Positions 11,001-18,184 of a stretch of DNA of 32,721 bases are shown one piece after another; the stretch's first letter is position 1; every line of letters starts with the position of its first letter. The position numbers and the translations under genes were made by a program. Origin of the DNA: Desulforhopalus sp. (lineage in GTDB: Bacteria > Desulfobacterota > Desulfobulbia > Desulfobulbales > Desulfocapsaceae). The notes below the pieces were generated by a model. It made no database searches and was not told the DNA's origin. It saw only the letters and a program-made list of their open reading frames with translations. The stretch lies in assembly GCA_023231425.1 (NCBI GenBank), contig JALNVI010000027.1:1-32721 (forward strand), in the 5' to 3' direction.

Positions 11001-11427
11001 CAATCTTCTTTGCCAGAGTCAACTTCTCCTGAAAGGCCTGTGAGGCTTTGCCCAGGTCATGAAACAATCCTGCAAGAGCCACGAGTGCCTTCATCAACGG
11101 CAGATAGTGCCAGTTGTTCTCCCATTGAGTATTTATAATTTTTTGTTTAGTAGAATTGACAGGAACCATCCCTTCCGAGTTAAAGGCTTCACGATTGCCG
11201 ACAATCCATAAAAGCTCTGTTCTGCTGCGACTCCGTATCCAGTGGCAGGAGACTGCGGTGTTTTTGGTGGCAGTCCGGCGCAGGAGTTTCTTCACCGCCT
11301 GCAGACCTTCTTCCGTAATAATTGTCTGCCAGGTACGACTGCCGATGCGACTGGCAAACGCATCCAGAACCCGTCGTGTTTTTTTGAGAGCATTCTTCTC
11401 ACACTCGGAAACGAAGGTAACAATCAT
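8098..11427 (-). CDS. cas2-3: Cas2-Cas3 fusion (Cas3f), HD nuclease-helicase
   Basis: In I-F systems Cas2 is fused to Cas3, which both degrades the target and joins Cas1 in spacer acquisition. Residues 1-95 match the Cas2 part (RTWQTIITEEGLQAVKKLLR, then NTAVSCHWIRSRSRTELLWIV). The HD nuclease follows, with LAGLFHDLGKASQ (HD at 123-124). Next come the SF2 helicase motifs: Walker A ASTGTGKTFAN, DEVD-like VIDEVDDFDGED, motif III SSATIPPDL and a late motif with LAGRVLRHRQ. The 1109 residues are full length. The start overlaps the cas1 stop as ATGA. Confidence 0.97.
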   Translation of the reverse strand: MIVTFVSECEKNALKKTRRVLDAFASRIGSRTWQTIITEEGLQAVKKLLRRTATKNTAVSCHWIRSRSRTELLWIVGNREAFNSEGMVPVNSTKQKIINTQWENNWHYLPLMKALVALAGLFHDLGKASQAFQEKLTLAKKIADPLRHEWLSLLFLQEIVDGATEDETWLTRLHDGKINAAELRRQVENIYDEITVKKSIGSKYTAPLTSLPPAAAVIGWLIVSHHKMPLSQNPKEYRGDNSSSPEQILKKIRQTWGYENCGDNFDEKLPECFNFSGGLPIESLKWQRESKKWTKRMVAVLPLLDKSLKNGAWRPVLHHTRLCLMLADHHYSSQDADKRAWDNTSLYANSSRAEKGKGPQLNQKLSEHLVCVARQAVTNVYALPGFDGSDKNRCQRAEDLRQLRKKSSDSRFRWQDKAVEKISAWRNLTKMDSDHFGFFAVNMASTGTGKTFANAKIMRALSPDGNSLRYILALGLRTLTLQTGQEYRERIKLEEEDLAVLIGSRAVRDLFEREKESETGSESDAPLLLNDLESGIRPTDFFLSTVLQSHKACRLLYTPVLSCTIDHLMDAVEGVKGGHQILPGLRLLSSDLVIDEVDDFDGEDLIAIGRLIHLAAMLGRKVVISSATIPPDLAEGFFNVYQAGWQLFSSFAEQPAHVGCAWIDDNNTVLKGLECGEDGRTTFRELHGEFVTARLKFLHRELPRRRVTLISCNPEEDTNEAPLRTRYYSIIKDAAVQMHQLHAIIDKRSGKKVSFGVVRMANINPCIELTRFLLTASLPEGVALRTMAYHSGQVLAMRSMQENHLDAVLKRKDGDEPFKNEIIHTHLENCTEDNVIFLLVASPVEEVGRDHDFDWAVVEPSSFRSLIQLAGRVLRHRQAQEGMPPNIALLQYNLKGFLGMARKEPEKVVFTRPGYESKENLLTSHDLAVLTDLSELEERLDAKPRITQSTELQPTLRLADLEHHVIHNLLTRYEKMGPETMQGWLENCWWLTAVPQSLVRFRRSSGQLLVYLQMENGEEKFVEQDQYDEVRSIELEYGISRLEPLSEVERVRLWMVRDYADLLARLAEQFTGGNLGRAALRYGELTLPTYGKDNNNLSFAYSDELGLWR

Positions 11428-12371
11428 TGTCGGCCCCCCTTTGCGCTGATCTCTTTCACCGTCTCAAACATGAAATTGAGTGCTTTATGGCGAGTGAAAT
11501 TCTCAAGACACTGCTGACGAAATCCCTGTTCATCCATCTCCTGCCGGGCACAGATAAACGCCAGGGGGAGAACAAGCGCGTCTTTGATAAGATCTGCTAC
11601 ATCGAAAACCAGCGCGCCACGACGGGTCTTCCCATGCATCACGGCGAAACCATGGGGAATCCCCAATACCCAGAGCACCGTGGCAGCCAACCCGTAAGCA
11701 AGATAATTCCCATGATTAAGAAAGGCGTTTGCCGTATCAGCCCCGTTATGATCACGGACAAACTCCTTTATTTTCACCCGGTTCGCGGCGTATTTGTAAA
11801 GCGCTTTGGTAAGGGCCGCTTCTGCGAGGAGCAACTTTTCTACGCACGAGGCGTCGGCAGTTCTCTGACGGCAGGTTGTCAATGCGGATTCAATTTCCAT
11901 ATCATCGCCGTAGAAGCCTTCCTTCTGTAACTCCCTGTCCTTCATCCAGACTGTTTCCAGAAACTCCATTCGTATCTCCTGAAAATCGCGGGCAACCAGC
12001 AGACGCTTCTCTTCGTCGAACCAGAATGAAAGCCAGCCCTGCACATATTCTGTGGGACGATATTCGCTCTGAGGAGTCATCCATTCAACAGCCGTTCCGG
12101 CAAGAAGCGGCGTCCCGCCACCACCACAGAAACCGACAAGGACCCCGGCCGAAGCGAGCATGCGCACTGCAGCCTGAGTAAGTGAAGTCCCGTTGCCCAG
12201 AAGGATCACCGTGGTATTTGCAATGGGAATATTCCAGTACTGCTTCTTTATGGAATCCGTTGTCAGGAAGACGACCCGGCCATCTTTCTGCATGACCCGG
12301 CACTTTTCGAGGTAAAAAATATTGGCGCGTTTTGAATGTAAAATTGCCTTCAAGTCAGTGAGCTGTTCCAT
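11424..12371 (-). CDS. cas1: Cas1 integrase of the I-F system
   Basis: Cas1 works with the Cas2-3 fusion to insert new spacers at the leader-repeat junction. The 315 residues fit I-F Cas1. The N-terminal beta domain runs through RANIFYLEKCRVMQKDGRVV and VILLGNGTSLTQAAVRMLAS. The helical domain carries the acid (LLLAEAALTKALYKYAA), the histidine (GIPHGFAVMHGKTRRGALVF) and the acid of FDVADLIKDAL. It is the first gene of the operon. A purine-rich AAAGGAAATC lies before the ATG on the minus strand. The promoter should lie in 12372-12470, where a TTATAA box can be seen on the minus strand, but I cannot fix a -35 box. Confidence 0.96.
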   Translation of the reverse strand: MEQLTDLKAILHSKRANIFYLEKCRVMQKDGRVVFLTTDSIKKQYWNIPIANTTVILLGNGTSLTQAAVRMLASAGVLVGFCGGGGTPLLAGTAVEWMTPQSEYRPTEYVQGWLSFWFDEEKRLLVARDFQEIRMEFLETVWMKDRELQKEGFYGDDMEIESALTTCRQRTADASCVEKLLLAEAALTKALYKYAANRVKIKEFVRDHNGADTANAFLNHGNYLAYGLAATVLWVLGIPHGFAVMHGKTRRGALVFDVADLIKDALVLPLAFICARQEMDEQGFRQQCLENFTRHKALNFMFETVKEISAKGGRQ

Positions 12372-12471
12372 GATTTCCTTTGCGTGAAAAGATTCTTAAA
12401 AGCTGTTGGTCTGAAGCTGTATCTCTCGTGCAGTATCAGGTTATAACAAATTGGAATTTCGAATATATTAG

Positions 12472-12588
12472 CGAAAAAAAGGAGACAGGAAAAATCAATT
12501 TTCCATAAGAGTTAATAACCAATGGAGAATATTCTTTTGTTTCAACGACGGAGAAGCCATCGAAGATGAAATAGTGGAGTACCATTAA
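12472..12588 (+). pseudogene. C-terminal remnant of a HigB/RelE-type toxin
   Basis: An open stretch of 38 codons with no start codon ends 12 bases before higA. It reads GDRKNQFSIRVNNQWRIFF, then CFNDGEAIEDEIVEYH and a stop. This is the recognisable C-terminal half of HigB-type RelE toxins (GDRxGQxSIRVNxQWRI and xDGxAxxxEIVDYH). An in-frame TAG at 12469-12471 closes the frame upstream, and the N-terminal half of the toxin was not found. So the toxin is truncated while its antitoxin survives. The usual higBA order is kept. Confidence 0.75.
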
Positions 12589-12600
12589 AGGAGATTAGCC

Positions 12601-12927
12601 ATGGCAACAAAAATACCATTAGAACACCCAGGTATCATCATAAAAGAAGAATTTATCGAACCTCTTGACTTAACCTCTTATGCGGTTTCAAAAAGAACAG
12701 GTATCTCACAAACAGCTCTTGGTGAAATCATAAAAGGAAAACGAGGCCTTTCAGCAATTAACGCATTGAAATTATCCAAGTTTTTTGGAGTATCTGAAAG
12801 TTTTTTTCTCAACCTCCAAACGCGTTATAATTTAGATCTTGCGAAGGAAAAAGCGGAGAAACCACTCGCAAAAATCATCCCATTTACTTCCCGTAAAAGT
12901 AACGAAACAAAATCCCTGGAAGAATAA
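12601..12927 (+). CDS. higA: HigA-family XRE antitoxin, orphan
   Basis: A 108-residue helix-turn-helix protein of the HigA group (Cro/cI fold), which binds its own promoter and neutralises a HigB RNase. The N-terminus IPLEHPGIIIKEEFIEPLDL followed by TSYAVSKRTGISQTALGEII is diagnostic (family signature HPGxxLxEEFLxPLxxS, helix-turn-helix at about residues 26-65). The tail is lysine-rich. AAAGGAG stands just before the ATG. The partner toxin upstream is only a fragment, so this is probably a solitary antitoxin that may act as a repressor or protect against related toxins. It diverges from the cas operon across about 230 bases. Confidence 0.9.
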   Translation: MATKIPLEHPGIIIKEEFIEPLDLTSYAVSKRTGISQTALGEIIKGKRGLSAINALKLSKFFGVSESFFLNLQTRYNLDLAKEKAEKPLAKIIPFTSRKSNETKSLEE

Positions 12928-13634
12928 TAATTCACAAATTGGGACAGGAACGGCCATCACTGACCGTCCCTCCCTGGTGAGTAGATATGACACGGAGCTG
13001 TGACATTTACCTGCCAACAGCAGGGACGACTTCACGGCAGTATGATGTATCAACACTTTTCCGGATACAAGATTACGCAGCTTCCTGCATCATCTTGTGC
13101 CCGACACACACGAGGGATCCTGGATACGGAGTTAATCTCAACTTATTGCAAAATTCGGTTCTAAAGAGACCAGCTATTCCCGGTGTAAAACCTTGTAAGT
13201 ATCTGTAATTGTTACTATTAGTCATTCAATGTTTACGCAAGGCAATCGTAACCTATTGATATTACAATAAAAGGCAAAAAAGAAAGAATCCTGTAAAATC
13301 AAACAGTTAGAAATTGCTTTCGTAAACTTTTCTTGGTTTTTAGTAATGATTTCAGTATATTAGGTCATTTCGCTCTGGGAACTGCTGTAAAGAGACTAAA
13401 TACGCCAATTTCAACCTTGAGTCCCGTCCATCGATATGAAAATACTCCAGATATTGTCAAACAAATTTTGTGCAATGTCTTGCTTTCCTGAAGGATCTTT
13501 TGATATGATTTAAATGGAGTAACTGGCTATTGGCTCGATCCTTTCCCTGAAAAATTCTGGAAAGATCAGTGTTTTTATAAGAAGATCACTGCTTCAGGAG
13601 GGAAACTCTCATCAAAAAAGACGAAGGAGCAGGA
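12928..13634 (+). other. Gene-poor stretch, no convincing gene
   Basis: About 700 AT-leaning bases. An imperfect hairpin (GGGACAGG.. against ..CCGTCCC) follows higA at about 12940-12970 without a T-run. A 73-codon frame at 12987 has no family resemblance and I do not call it. A 45-codon stretch without a start (13504-13641) reads GVTGYWLDPFPEKFWKDQ and ends inside the next gene. It looks somewhat protein-like and may be a gene remnant. The last bases hold the ribosome-binding site GAAGGAG of the next gene and probably its promoter. Confidence 0.4.
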
Positions 13635-14150
13635 ATGGTAAAGGATAGTTATGATTTTTCATGGGAAGACCTGGGCAATCTAGAGATAGGACGCCCAAAT
13701 CTTGGGAACGAAACCTCGGTAGCAGTCTATCGATTAATGCAGTTCACTTTCAAGGATGTACTGTCAAAGGAGCTTGGGAAGGAGAAAACATCCCAACTCT
13801 TTATTCAGGCAGGACTAGTGGCCGGTCGCGAATTTTGCCGTAACATACTCAACACATCTCTGCCCTTGAATGAGTTCATCGCAGAACTCACACAAAAGCT
13901 TGTCGACCTCAAGGTCGGAATTCTACGTGTCGAGAAGGCTGAAATGGACAACCTCAAATTCGTGCTCACTGTTTCCGAGGATCTGGATTGCTCCGGCCTG
14001 CCTGTTTTGGGTGAAACTGTATGCAATTACGACGAGGGTTTCATCTCAGGCATATTCAAAGAGTATACAGGGAAAGACTTCTTAACCAAAGAGGTGGACT
14101 GTTGGGCCACCGGTGATCGCACCTGCCGTTTTGATGTTAAACCAGTATGA
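13635..14150 (+). CDS. V4R-domain small-molecule sensor protein
   Basis: A soluble 171-residue protein whose C-terminal half is a V4R (4-vinyl reductase) domain. The landmarks are YDEGFISGIFKEYTGKDF, then EVDCWATGDRTCRFDV with its conserved cysteines. V4R domains bind hydrophobic ligands or metals and often feed signalling or regulatory proteins. No membrane segment is seen. GAAGGAG lies seven bases before the ATG. The stop overlaps the start of the diguanylate cyclase gene as ATGA, so the two products are made together. I infer that it senses a signal for the cyclase; the ligand is unknown. Confidence 0.85.
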   Translation: MVKDSYDFSWEDLGNLEIGRPNLGNETSVAVYRLMQFTFKDVLSKELGKEKTSQLFIQAGLVAGREFCRNILNTSLPLNEFIAELTQKLVDLKVGILRVEKAEMDNLKFVLTVSEDLDCSGLPVLGETVCNYDEGFISGIFKEYTGKDFLTKEVDCWATGDRTCRFDVKPV

Positions 14151-15454
14151 GTCTCAACATGGTTTCCAATTCTGAATCTCTATATAAAATCCTCAGCGAT
14201 TGCCTTAGTCAGGTCCAAGCCACGGGAATCGGACCTGACGGTCTGGTCTTTCCAGTTGATTGCGCTGACGTACCGGAGGGTGAGCATAAAATTTTCTGCC
14301 AAAACCTGGAACAGATTTTTTTTATGCTCAATGAATCGTATCGGTACGCTCAAAGCCTTGCTGGTGGTGAACTCAATGCTGAGGTCTCCCGAAACAACAT
14401 TTTTGCCATGCCGCTCAAGGCCTTGCAGGCCAGCTTGAAGCACCTGACCTGGCAAACCAGACAGGTAGCGGCTGGTGACTTAAGTCAGAAGGTCTCCTTC
14501 CTGGGCGATTTTTCCCTGTCATTCAACCTCATGATCGAGTCGCTGCGAGAGAAGGACGCCCTGGAGCAACGACTAAAAACGATTACTGACACTCTGGGGG
14601 AGGGTATTTATCTGGTGGACCCCCATGGCTGCCTGGTCTTCGCAAACCCCGAAGCCGAACATCTGTTAGGGTATAGAGAAGAAGAAATGAGGGGAAAACA
14701 GATATTTAACACGATCCATAGTCGACAGGAAGATGGTACCATTCATCCCCATGTGGACACGCGATTCGCAAGTGCCATCCGGCACGGGCACGCTTATCAG
14801 GATGACAACTGTGTCTTTTCGTGTCAGAGCGGCAGGCTGATGCCAGTATCAGTAACCTGTCGACCAGTTCTATTCGACGATACGCTGCAGGGACTCGTCA
14901 TTGCATTTCGTGACATCACCGAGCAAAAAAAGTATCAACAATCATTACTTACCATTAATGAACTTCTGGAAAAGCAAGCTTCTATCGATTCTTTAACCGG
15001 TATATACAACCGGATGAAGTTCTTAAAACTGCTCACGGTGGAGATCACCAAAGCTCAACGCTACAAATCTCCATTGACTGTAATTATGTTAGACGTAGAT
15101 AATTTCAAAAATGTAAACGATGACTTTGGCCACCACTCAGGTGATCTGGTGTTGAGAGCTTTGGCCAAGGTGATCGGTAACAGTATCCGGACCAGCGATA
15201 TTTTTGCCAGATGGGGCGGGGAGGAGTTTCTCGTGGTAACTCCTAATATTGATCTTAACCAGGGACTGCAGGTTGCTGAAAAACTGCGTGAGCAACTATC
15301 AGAGACCACTTTTGCCATCCCCCGGCCAGTTACCGCCAGCTTCGGTGTTTCCCAATACAGGGAAGGTGATTCGGATACCAGCATGATTCACCGCGCAGAT
15401 GAGGCCTTATACCGTGCCAAAAAAAATGGTCGGAACCGAGTGGAGCCAGAGTAA
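14147..15454 (+). CDS. PAS-GGDEF diguanylate cyclase
   Basis: Makes cyclic di-GMP from two GTP. The 435-residue protein has an N-terminal helical part with a HAMP-like stretch (about 80-135, AAGDLSQKVSFLGDFSLSF) but no membrane helix. A PAS domain follows at about 145-260 (TLGEGIYLVDPHGCLVFANP), and the C-terminal GGDEF domain begins at DSLTGIYNRMKFL. The active site GGEEF is at residues 357-361. The product-inhibition motif RTSD at 348-351 lies exactly five residues before it, so the enzyme should be active and feedback-inhibited. It is cytoplasmic and coupled to the V4R gene. A mobile element sits just after its stop. Confidence 0.93.
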   Translation: MSLNMVSNSESLYKILSDCLSQVQATGIGPDGLVFPVDCADVPEGEHKIFCQNLEQIFFMLNESYRYAQSLAGGELNAEVSRNNIFAMPLKALQASLKHLTWQTRQVAAGDLSQKVSFLGDFSLSFNLMIESLREKDALEQRLKTITDTLGEGIYLVDPHGCLVFANPEAEHLLGYREEEMRGKQIFNTIHSRQEDGTIHPHVDTRFASAIRHGHAYQDDNCVFSCQSGRLMPVSVTCRPVLFDDTLQGLVIAFRDITEQKKYQQSLLTINELLEKQASIDSLTGIYNRMKFLKLLTVEITKAQRYKSPLTVIMLDVDNFKNVNDDFGHHSGDLVLRALAKVIGNSIRTSDIFARWGGEEFLVVTPNIDLNQGLQVAEKLREQLSETTFAIPRPVTASFGVSQYREGDSDTSMIHRADEALYRAKKNGRNRVEPE

Positions 15455-15456
15455 AA

Positions 15457-16127
15457 AAAGGGGACAGATTTATTTTATTGTTACAGATTCAGACAAATTT
15501 ATCTAAATCTAATGTATGCTGCGATCAGCCAGAATAATTCTTCCTCATACCCCTCATCACATAATGCAGCGGGGCCATAACAGGCAAACAGTATTTGTTT
15601 CTGATGATGACTACTATCGAGAAAATCTTGTAGAGTTTAAACACGAATACAATTGCAGAATTTATGCATACTGCCTGATGACCAATCATGTCCACTAGAG
15701 AGTTGATCCTGGGGATAAACCGGAGTCATTATCCCTGCTGATGAAACGTGTGGCTGACCGTCAGACGCGTTATACCAATAAGATCGAAAAACGGACAGGG
15801 AGTTTGTGGGAAGGACGTTTTAGGTCGAGCATTGTCTCTACAGAAGAATACTTGCCAGCCTGCTGTCGTTATATTGAGCTCAATCCTATGCGCGCCGCCA
15901 TGGTGACGGATCCTGCTGAATATCAATGGTCAAGTTATGCTGCCAAAGTATTTGGTACGCACGATCAAATTATTGATTTTCACCCTTTCTACTTATCTTT
16001 GGGGGACAATTAACCGGAAGTGAACAATTTCGAGTTGAAATTGAACAATAAGCTCGGAATACATCTTTCAAATAAAAAACCGGGACGGCCGAAAACGAAA
16101 AGAGAGTAAAATAAATCTGTCCCCTTT
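15457..16127 (+). mobile_element. RAYT/IS200-like element with inverted ends
   Basis: The left end AAAGGGGACAGATTTA plus TTTTA (15457-15477) reappears as its exact reverse complement at 16107-16127, giving 21-base inverted ends. Between them lies a single decayed REP-associated tyrosine transposase (Y1, HUH) gene, whose last stop codon overlaps the right end. GGGGACAGATTTAT ends around such genes are widespread in Deltaproteobacteria-type genomes. The left end begins three bases after the stop codon of the diguanylate cyclase gene. Confidence 0.8.
15516..16109 (+). pseudogene. Decayed RAYT-type Y1 transposase
   Basis: The frame starts MLRSARIILPHTPHHIMQRG, typical of REP-associated transposases, and reaches the HUH motif in MTNHVH. 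An in-frame TAG at 15696-15698 interrupts it directly after that motif, where the family has Leu. The same frame continues with SLLMKRVADRQTRYTNKIEK, GSLWEGRFRSSIV and the RYIELNPMRAAMV region to 16013. Two further frames then carry family-like C-terminal pieces, GSEQFRVEIEQ and LGIHLSNKKPGRPKTKRE, ending at 16109. So there is one nonsense codon, at least two frameshifts and probably a small deletion. The gene is dead; the element can move only if helped in trans. Confidence 0.85.
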
Positions 16128-16203
16128 AATTTTCTTCCTCCACCACACCACATCCCTCCATAAAAAATTTGACACCAATACATAAATAGAATAGAAGAAA
16201 AGA

Positions 16204-16297
16204 ACGCTGGGGGAGCTTAAACGCTGAGAAAGATTCTTATCAAAGAGGATCTAACCCTTGGAACCTGATCTGGATAATACCGGCGAAGGGAAGCGGC
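16204..16297 (+). promoter_or_regulatory. TPP riboswitch (THI element)
   Basis: The aptamer of thiamine-pyrophosphate riboswitches is plain to see: CTGGGGGAGC, then the conserved GCTGAGA, then ACCCTTGGAACCTGATCTGG and ATAATACCGGCGAAGGGAAG. The helix between the two halves (AGATTCTTAT.. ..GAGGATCT) is intact. It lies ahead of the thi genes and a terminator, so high TPP should stop transcription before thiC. Confidence 0.96.
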
Positions 16298-16338
16298 AAA
16301 TTCACATTCCAGGGGTTCCCTTTTACCCTTCATGTTTG

Positions 16339-16376
16339 CCGCCACATCCTCTTTGGATCTGGCGGTTTTCTTTTTT
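16339..16376 (+). terminator. Riboswitch-controlled intrinsic terminator
   Basis: CCGCCACATCC (16339-16349) pairs with GGATCTGGCGG (16355-16365), ten of eleven pairs with one C-C mismatch and a five-base loop. TTTTCTTTTTT follows. It stands 40 bases after the aptamer, the usual expression platform of a TPP riboswitch acting on transcription. Confidence 0.85.
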
Positions 16377-16410
16377 GCCCCTCCCTCTTCTCCTGTACCC
16401 TGGAGAAACA

Positions 16411-16817
16411 ATACACATTCAGATTAATGGCAAGGCCAAAGAGTCCGTTGCTGCAACCACTGCGGGGCTGATTTCCGAGCGCGAACTGGCGACGAAATTC
16501 CTCGGAGTGGAGCACCATCGCGCCATCGTCAAACAGTCTCGATGGGCGGAGGTGCGGATTATATCGGCGTCGGCCCCCTCTTTGCCACGGCAACCAGAGA
16601 AAATGTCTGCGCTCCCGTGGACCTGAGCTATCTCAATTATGTCGTAGAAAATATCAAGCTGCCCTTTGTCGCCATCGGCGGGATCAAGGAACATAACCTT
16701 GCCAAAGTTATCCGGCATGGGGCAAAAAGCGTCTGTCTCGTCACCGAAATTGTCGGCGCAGACGATATTACAGGAGCAGTAAAACTGCTGCAAAACAATA
16801 TCTTACGAGGAATTTAA
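16411..16817 (+). pseudogene. thiS/thiE deletion scar (truncated, out of frame)
   Basis: The first part reads IHIQINGKAKESVAATTAG and later VEHHRAIVKQSRWAE, which is ThiS, the sulfur-carrier of thiazole synthesis. The expected start codon is ATA at 16411, well placed behind GGAGAAACA. From 16542, in another frame, the sequence becomes GGADYIGVGPLFATATREN followed by FVAIGGIKEHNLAKVI. This is the C-terminal 90 residues of ThiE (thiamine-phosphate synthase; its usual length is about 210). The end of thiS, everything normally between the two genes (often thiG, thiH) and the first half of thiE are missing. The ThiE frame runs to 16817, touching thiC. Neither part should be functional as it stands. 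Confidence 0.8.
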
Positions 16818-18101
16818 ATGACGTATGCAACTCAGATGGAAGCCGCTCGCAAGGGCATTATTACCCCACAGATGAAAGATGTACTCGCCGATGAGCCTAT
16901 CAGTGAAGAACGGCTGGTTGCCGGACTCGCCAACGGCACCATCGCCCTGCCCGCAAACAAAAACCACACAAATCTGCACGGGGCGGCAGTTGGCGCCGGA
17001 CTGCGCACCAAGGTCAATGTTAATCTTGGTGTCTCGGAAGACTGCTGCAACGTTGAAAATGAACTGGACAAGGTACGCAAAGCGCTGGAGTGGAAGGGAG
17101 ATGCCATCATGGACCTCTCCACCTATGGCGCAACTCAGAAATTTCGCCGCCGCACGGTCGAGATCAGCCCGGCAATGATCGGTACAGTCCCCATGTATGA
17201 CGCTGTCGCCCGTTACGGCAAGAACATAGAGGCCCTCACCATTGATGATATCTTTGAGGTGGTGGAGACACACGCAAAAGACGGGGTCGATTTCCTCACC
17301 ATCCACGCCGGACTGAATACAGCCGCTGTGGAGTGTGTAAAGAGAAACAAACGCCTCACCAACGTGGTCAGCCGGGGCGGCTCGCTGCTCCTCTACTGGA
17401 TGGAGAAAAACAATGCCGAAAATCCCTTTTACGAGCATTTCGACCGCCTGCTTGAAATCTGCCGCCGCTACGATGTCACCCTGAGCCTCGGCGACGGCCT
17501 GCGTCCCGGTTCGCTCCACGATGCCACCGATGCCCCGCAGATTCAAGAACTTATTACCCTCGGAGAGCTGACCAAAGAGTGCTGGAAACAGGATGTACAG
17601 GTGATCATCGAAGGCCCCGGCCATATGCCGCTGAACGAGGTTGTCGCCAACGTACAGCTTGAGAAAAAACTCTGCCACGGCGCACCTTTCTATGTTCTCG
17701 GACCGCTGGTAACCGATGTCGCTCCAGGATACGACCACATCACCTCAGCCATCGGTGGCGCACTGGCCGCGAGTTACGGTGTCGATTTTCTCTGCTATGT
17801 CACCCCTGCCGAACATCTCCGCCTGCCGGATATGGACGACATGAAAGAAGGCATCATCGCCACGAGAATTGCCGCCCATGCCGCAGACATTGCCAAAGGT
17901 CTGCCCGGTGCAATCGACTGGGACCACGCCATGAGCGCAGCACGGAATAATCTCGACTGGGAAAAGATGATGGAACTGGCCATGGATGGCGAGAAGGCCC
18001 GCAGATATCGCGAAAGTTCACAACCGATTGACAAAGAAGTCTGCACCATGTGCGGCGACCTTTGCGCGGTGAAGCGCAGTCGTGCAATTCTGGAGAAATA
18101 A
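16818..18101 (+). CDS. thiC: ThiC, phosphomethylpyrimidine (HMP-P) synthase
   Basis: A radical-SAM-type enzyme that converts aminoimidazole ribotide to HMP-phosphate, the pyrimidine half of thiamine. The 427 residues are the short bacterial form. Landmarks are NKNHTNLHGAAVGAG, the DLSTYGATQKFRRRTVE segment, SLGDGLRPGSLHDATDAPQ and EGPGHMPLNEV. The C-terminal iron-sulfur motif is CTMCGDLCAVK. The ATG follows the ThiE remnant stop directly, with GAGGA before it. It is the only intact gene under the TPP riboswitch here. Confidence 0.97.
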   Translation: MTYATQMEAARKGIITPQMKDVLADEPISEERLVAGLANGTIALPANKNHTNLHGAAVGAGLRTKVNVNLGVSEDCCNVENELDKVRKALEWKGDAIMDLSTYGATQKFRRRTVEISPAMIGTVPMYDAVARYGKNIEALTIDDIFEVVETHAKDGVDFLTIHAGLNTAAVECVKRNKRLTNVVSRGGSLLLYWMEKNNAENPFYEHFDRLLEICRRYDVTLSLGDGLRPGSLHDATDAPQIQELITLGELTKECWKQDVQVIIEGPGHMPLNEVVANVQLEKKLCHGAPFYVLGPLVTDVAPGYDHITSAIGGALAASYGVDFLCYVTPAEHLRLPDMDDMKEGIIATRIAAHAADIAKGLPGAIDWDHAMSAARNNLDWEKMMELAMDGEKARRYRESSQPIDKEVCTMCGDLCAVKRSRAILEK

Positions 18102-18115
18102 AAATGGCGTAATGG

Positions 18116-18184
18116 ATGGGTGCTCTTGAAAAAAGGGGAATTGTGTTCTCCTTACTCTCCTCATTTGAGGCACCCATTTTTTTT
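18116..18184 (+). terminator. Terminator after thiC
   Basis: ATGGGTGC (18116-18123) pairs with GCACCCAT (18170-18177), and eight T follow. The loop is long (46 bases). The 5' half GGTGCTCTTGA with GGGGA.TTGT resembles the terminator at 24453. Confidence 0.65.

Noticed and set aside
12987..13208. 73-codon plus-strand frame
   Set aside because: No ribosome-binding site, no family likeness, and no sign of coding bias.
15696..15698. In-frame TAG read as pyrrolysine in the RAYT gene
   Set aside because: The family has Leu there, two frameshifts follow downstream, and nothing in the window suggests amber decoding; plain gene decay is simpler.
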